Source: Candidatus Dojkabacteria bacterium
GTDB lineage: Bacteria; Patescibacteriota; Dojkabacteria; SC72
Length of the DNA stretch: 35,600 bases
Reading direction: 5' to 3'
NCBI GenBank assembly: GCA_012842045.1
Contig: DUTP01000002.1
Location: 1 to 35,600, forward strand
This document shows, piece by piece, positions 11,034 through 18,437 of this stretch. Below the pieces are notes generated by a model. It worked only from the letters and a program-made list of their open reading frames with translations. It was not told the origin of the DNA and ran no database searches. How positions within the stretch are numbered: the stretch's first letter is position 1; every line of letters starts with the position of its first letter. The position numbers and the translations under genes were made by a program.

Positions 11034-11637
11034 GTTTAAAGGAGATATTCTTAAACGAGATTTCTATCTTCAAAATATATTTGTTGTGCTTAGAGATACA
11101 TTAGGTAAAGTCTTAATCCGTCAAGAAGGAAATATTATTACAGGAGGGCGAATTGTAGAAGTAGAGGCATATCCGGGAGGAGAAGATAAAGGATCACATA
11201 CATACCTTAACAAGAGAACACCTAGAACAGAAGTTCAATTTGGAATAGGTGGACATGCATATATCTATACTGTTCATACACATCATCTTTTGAATGTTGT
11301 TATTGGTAAAAAAGGTATGCCTGGTGCTATTTTAATACGGGCAGTAGAACCAATGTATGGTATAGATGTTATGAAAGCGAGAAGAGGTATGGAAGATTTA
11401 AAATCTCTTACAAATGGTCCTGGTAAATTTACACAAGCTATGAATATTACAAAATTATTGAATGGTATTGATTTTTGTAGTAAGGATTCTGAATTGTTTT
11501 TAATAGATGATGGTTTTAAGGTTGAGGAAAAGAATATTGTTAAAACAACTAGAATAGGTATTGATTATGCAGAAGAATTTAGAGATGTACCTTGGAGATG
11601 GTATTTGGAAGGTAATATGTTTGTTAGTAGGGTGTAG
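11020..11637 (+). CDS. DNA-3-methyladenine glycosylase (AAG/MPG family); start approximate (GTG 11020)
   Basis: GGRIVEVEAYPGGEDKGSHTYLNKRTPRTEVQFGIGGHAYIY ... LNVVIGKKGMPGAILIRAVEP; track M1 (10912) gives a low-complexity out-of-frame reading of the TPM tail. Confidence 0.88.
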   Translation: MVVGKFKGDILKRDFYLQNIFVVLRDTLGKVLIRQEGNIITGGRIVEVEAYPGGEDKGSHTYLNKRTPRTEVQFGIGGHAYIYTVHTHHLLNVVIGKKGMPGAILIRAVEPMYGIDVMKARRGMEDLKSLTNGPGKFTQAMNITKLLNGIDFCSKDSELFLIDDGFKVEEKNIVKTTRIGIDYAEEFRDVPWRWYLEGNMFVSRV

Positions 11638-11721
11638 TAGTTCATAAAAATAGAGTTTTGTGTGTATAATATAGTTGTGGTAGATGTGAGTGTATCGTTA
11701 AATTAATATATTTGTTATTTT

Positions 11722-12585
11722 ATGCCAGAAGGAGAGAGTTCAGAAAGTGATTTAAAGATACAATTACCAGCAGATTATAGAAGTAGCCCACGAATTACTG
11801 CAATATATGGTGTAAATCAAGGGAGGACACAAGAAGTAGAAGATGCAATTCTTAAAGGTGTAGATGATAGTATTGATGCTTTTACAGGAGTACCTGATGT
11901 TAATGGACTAGTAGAAGTACCAGTTATTAGTAAAGAACAAGTGATTAGTTTAAGAGAGAAGATAGTAAATATTGATAAAGACTTTGGAACTCTAATAAGT
12001 GGGAGTAATCTATCTGCAAATGAATTACAATTAGCAAAAGTAATGTATATATATAATCATATTCTTAATACAGTAAGCTATGCTGATGTCGAATTTACTA
12101 ATGATGGTCATGTCTCTGGTTTGGATGCACTAAATCGTGGATATTCCACTGCTTCAGCATATTCAGCATTAGTAAAAAATGAATCTGTATGTAGGGGAAT
12201 AAGTGAAGCTATCTATCTGTTGTGTAAATATATGGAAGTAAATGCTGAAATATGGCCAGTAGAAAGACCACCACATGCGTTTAATAGAGTGAATATAGGA
12301 GGTGTTTGGTATAAATTAGATGCTACATATGAAATAGGTATTACTCCTGGTGCAAAAAAAGATAGATGGTCTTCAAACTATTTCCTAAGAGCATGGGGTA
12401 ATACTTCTACAGATTATCCAAGAGAACAAATTGCTTCTATGAAAAATTTTCTTGCAGGTAAAGGACTTCGTTTTGAAGGATATCCAGAGAAACCTAAGAT
12501 TCAAATTAAACCACCTAAGATTGATATTAGAGGTAGGAGCGATAAACGACCTAGGATTGAAGTTAGAACTAGAAGTGATACATAG
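11722..12585 (+). CDS. Transglutaminase-like superfamily protein
   Basis: Cys-His-Asp triad context: ESVCRGISEAIYLLCKYM ... PPHAFNRVNIGGVWYKLDATYE. Confidence 0.82.
   Translation: MPEGESSESDLKIQLPADYRSSPRITAIYGVNQGRTQEVEDAILKGVDDSIDAFTGVPDVNGLVEVPVISKEQVISLREKIVNIDKDFGTLISGSNLSANELQLAKVMYIYNHILNTVSYADVEFTNDGHVSGLDALNRGYSTASAYSALVKNESVCRGISEAIYLLCKYMEVNAEIWPVERPPHAFNRVNIGGVWYKLDATYEIGITPGAKKDRWSSNYFLRAWGNTSTDYPREQIASMKNFLAGKGLRFEGYPEKPKIQIKPPKIDIRGRSDKRPRIEVRTRSDT
12511..12582 (+). repeat. Two tandem 36-bp coding repeats encoding PPKIDIRGRSDK / RPRIEVRTRSDT
   Basis: ccacctaagattgatattagaggtaggagcgataaa followed by cgacctaggattgaagttagaactagaagtgataca; partial upstream copy aacctaagattcaaattaaa. 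Confidence 0.8.
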
Positions 12586-12637
12586 TGAGGTTGAAGAATT
12601 TGTGAATAGGGTGAACAAAAGTAAAAAGTATCTTCTA

Positions 12638-12769
12638 CTATGAACATTTTGAATCTCCATATCTCATTTGTAGAAGTATTTTTTGTGCATCTATTTTAGA
12701 AGTCTTAGGAGTTTCAGGAAGTATTAACTTTTTCCAATCTTTAATTGTTTTCTTTTGTTCTTTGGTCAT
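12638..12769 (-). CDS. Small ORF, 43 aa: MTKEQKKTIKDWKKLILPETPKTSKIDAQKILLQMRYGDSKCS
   Basis: Intact ORF below the length cut-off of the supplied track; preceded on its strand by AATACT-CTGAC-ATG, matching the -10-N5-ATG geometry seen elsewhere. Confidence 0.5.
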   Translation of the reverse strand: MTKEQKKTIKDWKKLILPETPKTSKIDAQKILLQMRYGDSKCS

Positions 12770-12871
12770 GTCAGAGTATTACATAAAAACATTGAAGGTT
12801 CAAACATAGTTAATAATTTTATATTCTCTAGGGTTATGTTAAGATATGAGCTATGAATAAATAAGAAGTAG

Positions 12872-12877
12872 TATAAT
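12872..12877 (+). promoter_or_regulatory. -10 TATAAT 5 nt before ATG 12883
   Basis: AGTATAAT-ACATT-ATG. Confidence 0.6.
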
Positions 12878-12882
12878 ACATT

Positions 12883-13371
12883 ATGGAATTAGAGAAAGTA
12901 GATACATTAGAAAAAAATTTAACAAAAATCTTAGAATATCAAGAAGAGGGTTATCTATTCCATGGTTCTCGTATGAATAATATTGAAATGTTAGAACCAC
13001 AAAGATCTTACGATGTTGATTCTACAAATACATTCAATAATGATACAGCTGTATTTGCAAGTGCAAATCCTCAATCTTGTATTTTTGCCCTGTTAGATAG
13101 AGAAAAAATGCCAGAAGAAATGCAAAAAGGTACTGTGATAGTTCGTAATCGAGGTAATTCTTTATTAGCAGAAATACCTTCAAGGTGGAAGGTATATATA
13201 GAAAATAATGTAGGAACATTGTATGTAATTCCTCCAGATGGTTTTATAACAGAAGAAGGTGGGTCTTGGCAATATAAAAACAGAAAACCAGTTGTTCCAG
13301 TAGATAAGATATCTGTAAGTTTTGAACATTTTTTAAGATTGGGTGGAAAAGTTATTTGGACAGAGGAGTAA
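12883..13371 (+). CDS. Hypothetical protein, possible ADP-ribosyltransferase-like fold
   Basis: GYLFHGSRMNNIEMLEPQRS ... NDTAVFASANPQSCIFALL resembles the H-G-S/T strand and (Y/F)-A-(S/T) strand of ART-fold proteins; assignment tentative. Confidence 0.65.
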   Translation: MELEKVDTLEKNLTKILEYQEEGYLFHGSRMNNIEMLEPQRSYDVDSTNTFNNDTAVFASANPQSCIFALLDREKMPEEMQKGTVIVRNRGNSLLAEIPSRWKVYIENNVGTLYVIPPDGFITEEGGSWQYKNRKPVVPVDKISVSFEHFLRLGGKVIWTEE

Positions 13372-13534
13372 ATCTAATTATTTCTTACTTCAAATATCTC
13401 TTGGTTGTACTCTTCTAAAAATATCACACCCTATATGATTTCATTACTAATTTACAATTAATGTTCTAATTGTATACTTAAAAGTATAAAAAGATACTGT
13501 ATGAAGAATTCTTTAGTATAATTATCGAAGATAT

Positions 13535-14146
13535 ATGTTACATAAAAACAATGTTAAAAAGAAAGATATAATAAGATTTATAATAATCCTATTAACCTAC
13601 ATCCTTACACCTATTCTCATACTTTTAAACCCACTATTTTTCAAATATAAATTTCTGTTTTTAGTAATAATAGGAATTTTAATATATCTTACCTTTAGAC
13701 TAACAGGAGTAACAAATGCAGAATTAGGAATAACAAAGAATAAATGGAAAGAATCTATAAAAGATATTATACCTTTTACTTTGCTGCTGATTGTAATAAC
13801 AATAGTACTAAGAACATTCGGTTTCCAAAGATTTAATCCTACAGAAACAATATACTTCTATCTCTTCTACCTCTTCATATCTTCTCCTGTACAAGAATTT
13901 TTGTATAGAAGTGTTTTTAAATATTTTGAGACAAAGAAACTCTTCTCTCCTGTAGTAGCTTTAATACTATCTTCTGTACTCTATTCATTTGTTCATATTA
14001 TTTACAAAGATATCTTTCTTTTACTAATTACTTTGGTTATTGGAATCATATGGTATACAGTATATGGAAAGACAAAGAATTTGTTAGGAGTTAGTATTAG
14101 TCATGCAGTACTAGGAATTTTAACAATAGCGTTGGGGATAATATAG
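13535..14146 (+). CDS. CPBP (CAAX/ABI) family intramembrane metalloprotease-like protein
   Basis: SSPVQEFLYRSVFKYF, SSVLYSFVHIIYKD, NLLGVSISHAVLGI; polytopic. Confidence 0.85.
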   Translation: MLHKNNVKKKDIIRFIIILLTYILTPILILLNPLFFKYKFLFLVIIGILIYLTFRLTGVTNAELGITKNKWKESIKDIIPFTLLLIVITIVLRTFGFQRFNPTETIYFYLFYLFISSPVQEFLYRSVFKYFETKKLFSPVVALILSSVLYSFVHIIYKDIFLLLITLVIGIIWYTVYGKTKNLLGVSISHAVLGILTIALGII

Positions 14147-14158
14147 GTGTAAAAATAG

Positions 14159-14164
14159 TATAAT
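14159..14164 (+). promoter_or_regulatory. -10 TATAAT 5 nt before ATG 14170
   Basis: AGTATAAT-ACACT-ATG. Confidence 0.6.
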
Positions 14165-14169
14165 ACACT

Positions 14170-14784
14170 ATGACAAAACAGGATACTACAACTCAAACAA
14201 TTGCATATTATGATAACAATGCTAGATTATGGACATCTTCTCACGGAGGATATGAAAAAGAATCTTGGTGGAAAGATCAAATGGAAATATTTCATAAATA
14301 TCTCCCAAAAGGTAGAGTTTTAGAGATAGGTGCTGGTGCAGGTAAGGATGCAGAATCCCTCATAAATCTAGGTTATGACTATGTAGGAACTGATGCATCT
14401 AAAGAACTTCTTAAAATAGCAAAGGAAAGAAATCCTAATGCTGTTTTTCTTAACAAACCAGTACAAGAACTCGATTTAACTCTTGGTAAATTTGACGGAT
14501 TCTGGGCTGCTGCTGTACTGTTGCATATTCCTAAAGATGAAATGGTCGATGCATTAAAATGTATATCATTAGTACTTAAAGATGGAGGCATTGGCTTTAT
14601 AACCCTGAAAGAAGGGATAGGTGAGAAAGTCGATGAAAAAACAGGAAGACACTATTCGTATTTCCAAAAGGAAGAATTTGAAGATTTACTAAATCTAGTA
14701 AATTTTGAAGTTTTAGAAGGGGATATAATAGATAGGGAGGGAGAGAAATGGTTAATATTTCATATTAAAAAGGTTTCTAAATGA
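14170..14784 (+). CDS. Class I SAM-dependent methyltransferase
   Basis: GRVLEIGAGAGKDAESLINLGYDYVGTDAS ... FDGFWAAAVLLHIP. Confidence 0.9.
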   Translation: MTKQDTTTQTIAYYDNNARLWTSSHGGYEKESWWKDQMEIFHKYLPKGRVLEIGAGAGKDAESLINLGYDYVGTDASKELLKIAKERNPNAVFLNKPVQELDLTLGKFDGFWAAAVLLHIPKDEMVDALKCISLVLKDGGIGFITLKEGIGEKVDEKTGRHYSYFQKEEFEDLLNLVNFEVLEGDIIDREGEKWLIFHIKKVSK

Positions 14785-15428
14785 CAAAATTTGACATAAT
14801 AACAATATTTCCTAAAACAATAGAAGAATATATAAATACAGGAATAATAAGAATAGCAAGAGAAAAAGGTCTTGTTGAAATTAATGTTCATGATCTAAGG
14901 AAATGGACAACTGATAAACACAAAACAGTAGATGACACACCGTATGGAGGAGGTCCAGGAATGATAATGAAGATAGAACCAATATACAATGCAATAAAGG
15001 AATTAAAAAAGAAAAATACTTTAGTTGCAATTACAACACCAAAAGGGGAACAACTAAAACAGAAGAAACTAGTAGAATTCTCTAAAGAAAAAGACTTACA
15101 CATGATAATCCTTTGTGGAAGATATGAAGGTTTTGATCAGAGAATACATGACTATTTAGTAAACTATGAATTCTCAGTAGGAGAGTATGTGCTTTCTGGA
15201 GGAGAACTTCCTGCTCTAGTATTAATAGATGGGATTACTAGGTTAATACCAGGAGTGTTAGGCAATGAATTATCCTTAGAAGAAGAGACTTTCAATGACA
15301 ATTCTCTAGAGTATCCTCAATATACAAAACCAGAAGATTTTAATGGTTGGAAAGTTCCTGATGTTCTTTTGTCTGGTAATCATAAGGAAATAGAGGAGTA
15401 CCGAAAAACGAACAAGAAAATGGTATAA
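14781..15428 (+). CDS. trmD: tRNA (guanine-N1)-methyltransferase
   Basis: DDTPYGGGPGMIMKIEPI, CGRYEGFDQRI, EFSVGEYVLSGGELPALVLIDGITRLIPGVLG; ATGA overlap with upstream gene. Confidence 0.97.
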   Translation: MTKFDIITIFPKTIEEYINTGIIRIAREKGLVEINVHDLRKWTTDKHKTVDDTPYGGGPGMIMKIEPIYNAIKELKKKNTLVAITTPKGEQLKQKKLVEFSKEKDLHMIILCGRYEGFDQRIHDYLVNYEFSVGEYVLSGGELPALVLIDGITRLIPGVLGNELSLEEETFNDNSLEYPQYTKPEDFNGWKVPDVLLSGNHKEIEEYRKTNKKMV

Positions 15429-15479
15429 TATCTATGCAGTTCCAATTTCTGTCCTTAATACATTTAAATTTAAATTAAT

Positions 15480-15944
15480 ATGGATATGAGCAATAAAATA
15501 TCAATAACTGCAGAGAAACTTCAATCTCTCAAAGAGCGATTGCAAGAGTTGATAAAAAAGAAGAAAGATTTAGGAGAACATTTAGAACAGGCAAGATTGC
15601 ATGATGTAAGTGAGGATACAGATTCTATCAATGCTGTTGTTACTGAGCTACAAAAAGTTGATCAGAAGATTGCAGAAACAAATGACACTTTATCAAATGC
15701 AGAGGTTCTTAAAAAGACCAAAGCTAGAAATAAAATAGAGGTTGGTTCTGAAGTTACAGTGAAGGTGAAAGGTAAGACTGTGAAATATACAATAGTTTCA
15801 GATGTTGAGGCCGATCCTCTTGAAAATAAGATTTCTGATATATCACCTGTTGGCAAATCTCTTTTGGGGAAGAAAAAAGGAGATAAGATAGATGTTAATG
15901 TTGGAGAGAAACCAGTGACTTACGAGATTGTGAAAATAGACTAA
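15480..15944 (+). CDS. GreA/GreB-family paralogue
   Basis: N-terminal coiled coil with HDVSEDTDSINAV tip; C-terminal IEVGSEVTVKVKGKTVKYTIVSDVEADPLENKISDISPVGKSLLGKKKGDKIDV. Confidence 0.88.
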   Translation: MDMSNKISITAEKLQSLKERLQELIKKKKDLGEHLEQARLHDVSEDTDSINAVVTELQKVDQKIAETNDTLSNAEVLKKTKARNKIEVGSEVTVKVKGKTVKYTIVSDVEADPLENKISDISPVGKSLLGKKKGDKIDVNVGEKPVTYEIVKID

Positions 15945-17236
15945 GAGATATATAGATTTAAATCTTCTATCTTTACTCTTTCTTGTTTCATAGTATCTCT
16001 GTCTCTTACTGTGACAGTATCATTTTCTAGTGTTTCGTAATCAATAGTAATACAGTATGGTGTACCGATTTCATCTTGATATCTATATCTCTTTCCAATA
16101 TTGCCTCTACCATCCCATACAACTTTATGAGAATCAGCTAGTAGATCAAATACTTCTCTAGCTTTCTTAACAATATCTTCCTTGTTTCCAACAAGTGGGA
16201 ATATTGCAGCTCTGTATGCAGCAATATCTTTGTGTATCTTTAGTACAGTCCTCATATTTCCTTCACCTAAATCTTCCTCCTCATATGCATCAAGAAGTAG
16301 GTAAAGAAATGTTCTAGTAACACCACCGGAGGTCTCTACAATGTTAGGAATATATTTTTCATTTGTAATTGGATCAGTATATGTTAAATCTGTTCCAGAG
16401 AACTTCATATGTTGAGTTAAATCATAATCACCTCTCCAATGAATTCCTTCATTCTCAGCCCATCCCCAAGGAGCTAAATATTCAATATCGTATGCATTTT
16501 TAGCATAGAAGGCTAACTTGTCTTTAGGATGTTGATAGAATCTAAGGTTTTCGTGTTTTCTGTAAAGTTCTTTGTAGAACTTCATTCTTTCTTCTTTCCA
16601 GTATTCAAAATATTTTCCCATATCATCAGGATGTACAAAGAACTGTAAATCCCACTGCTCAAACTCTCTTGATCTAAATGTAAATCTTCCAGGAGTAACC
16701 TCATTTCTAAAAGTCTTACCAATCTGTGCAATACCAAAAGGAATCTGTTGTCTTGTACTATCTACAACATTCTTAAAGTCCAAATATATATTCTGACATG
16801 CTTCACCTCTTAGATATGCTTTTACTTTAGAACCTTCAATCACACCAACTTCTGTAACAAAGAGAAGATTGTAGGTTCTAGGTTCAGTAAATTCTTTCTT
16901 ACCACAATTAGGGCATTTATCTTCAATGTCTTCTGGTCTGAATCTCTGGTGACAACCCTTACACTCTACAACCTCATCACCAAAATTATCTATATGTCCA
17001 GATGCTTCCCAAACCTTAGGATGTGTAATGATTGTTCCATCAATTCCAACTACATTCTCTCTTTTATCAACCATATTCTTCCACCAATACCTCTTAAGGT
17101 TGTTTAACATTTCAACACCAACAGGACCATAGTCATAGAAACCTCCTATACCACCATATATCTCTGAATTTGGATATATTATTCCTCTTCTCTTACAAAG
17201 GGCAACTATATTATCAAGTGTATTTTTGTTTTCCAT
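15941..17236 (-). CDS. glyS: Glycyl-tRNA synthetase, alpha2 (single-chain) type
   Basis: IYPNSEIYGGIGGFYDYGPVGVEMLNNLKRYWW, ASGHIDNFGDEVVECKGCHQRF, QIGKTFRNEVTPGRFTFRSREFEQWDLQFFV, ETSGGVTRTFL; a TATAAT overlaps track M1 (17245), so ATG 17236 is preferred. Confidence 0.95.
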   Translation of the reverse strand: MENKNTLDNIVALCKRRGIIYPNSEIYGGIGGFYDYGPVGVEMLNNLKRYWWKNMVDKRENVVGIDGTIITHPKVWEASGHIDNFGDEVVECKGCHQRFRPEDIEDKCPNCGKKEFTEPRTYNLLFVTEVGVIEGSKVKAYLRGEACQNIYLDFKNVVDSTRQQIPFGIAQIGKTFRNEVTPGRFTFRSREFEQWDLQFFVHPDDMGKYFEYWKEERMKFYKELYRKHENLRFYQHPKDKLAFYAKNAYDIEYLAPWGWAENEGIHWRGDYDLTQHMKFSGTDLTYTDPITNEKYIPNIVETSGGVTRTFLYLLLDAYEEEDLGEGNMRTVLKIHKDIAAYRAAIFPLVGNKEDIVKKAREVFDLLADSHKVVWDGRGNIGKRYRYQDEIGTPYCITIDYETLENDTVTVRDRDTMKQERVKIEDLNLYIS

Positions 17237-17342
17237 GAGTACCATTATATATTAAACATTTAACTAAACCAACTAAATTTATATCTTTTGTATACTATCT
17301 CTCTTGCAATCAATCTCTGTTTCAAATATATTTTAATTAGCA

Positions 17343-18308
17343 ATGAAGAAGCAAGAAAGAACCTTAGGAGAAATTGTAATACCATTAAATCATCTTATCA
17401 CAGTGGTTTTTGTTTGGTTAATTGCTGTTCCAATCTCTGTCTTTTTTTTCCTATCTCAAACAATAAAAAATCCGGGAAGAGTATTAGGTACGCAGAGTAA
17501 AGAGGTAGAAAGTGTTTTTTTGGAAGATAAAGAAAACCCTATATCTACTTCTGATCTTAAAGATGTAGGAAAAGTTGTAGTGGGAGATAAGGTATATTCA
17601 TTATCTATATGCTTAAAAGATCTGTGTAGGAATCTTTTTAATGATGATTTTAGGAGTTTGATAATAGGGGAAGAGTTAGATAAGTATAATTTTGAGAAGT
17701 ATATAGAAACTAATGTTCGTCCATATTTTGAATCGAAGTATGGTCAAAAGGTTGTTGTAAAGAATAGTAAGGGAGAATTTTTAGCTAGAGTTGAAGATGA
17801 GGTAATTAATTATAATTCTCTTTTTGATAAGGTTAATAGTGCATATTTAGCTGGAATAAACAATATTAAGATAGAGTTAGATTATAAAATAACAGCAGGT
17901 ACGGATGGAAAGTATGCAGATAAATATATTGAAATAGATAATTCACAGCAGAGATTATATGTTTGGGAGGAAGGAAAGATTATCAAAGAGATAGCATTGT
18001 CTGGGCCTGTCTATGGTTTTCAGGTGTATGGAGTTTTCCCAATAGTTGATAAGGGTAGAGAACCTATTGCTCCAGGAGGTAAGTATATGCCTTACTGGAT
18101 GGCTTTCTACTATAGCAAGAAACAAGATTCTTGGTATGGTCTTCATGCTTTGATTTGGGGATACAATGAAGATGGTACTAAGTGGTATGAGCCAGCTAGA
18201 AATATTGGAACTAGACAGAGTGCTGGTTGTATTAGAATGATGTTTGATGATGCTAAATGGCTTTATGAAAACTTTGAGAAAGGAGACCTTATCTTAATCC
18301 ATGAATAA
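17343..18308 (+). CDS. L,D-transpeptidase (YkuD) with N-terminal TM anchor
   Basis: KYIEIDNSQQRLYVWEEGKIIKEIALSG ... GLHALIW ... GTRQSAGCIRMMFDDAKWLY. Confidence 0.92.
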   Translation: MKKQERTLGEIVIPLNHLITVVFVWLIAVPISVFFFLSQTIKNPGRVLGTQSKEVESVFLEDKENPISTSDLKDVGKVVVGDKVYSLSICLKDLCRNLFNDDFRSLIIGEELDKYNFEKYIETNVRPYFESKYGQKVVVKNSKGEFLARVEDEVINYNSLFDKVNSAYLAGINNIKIELDYKITAGTDGKYADKYIEIDNSQQRLYVWEEGKIIKEIALSGPVYGFQVYGVFPIVDKGREPIAPGGKYMPYWMAFYYSKKQDSWYGLHALIWGYNEDGTKWYEPARNIGTRQSAGCIRMMFDDAKWLYENFEKGDLILIHE

Positions 18309-18437
18309 GGTGTGTTTTGTATAAATATATACATTTCTGTAAAAAAGAAAGTTTTGCTTGTGTGATAAGTGGAAATTTGCAGACCGTATCAATATATTAT
18401 GATATAATCTAGAAATTCATTTCAAATATTTAGTTCT

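Noticed and set aside
12385-12660. ORFs overlapping the 3' end of the transglutaminase-like gene (12385-12660 minus, 12452-12643 plus)
   Set aside because: Alternate-frame readings of the tandem repeat region and flanks; no domain and no start signal
13372-13450. Short minus-strand frame GTG...VIFLEEYNQEIFEVRNN in the gap after the ART-like gene
   Set aside because: Only 17 codons with a stop immediately upstream and no promoter or family match
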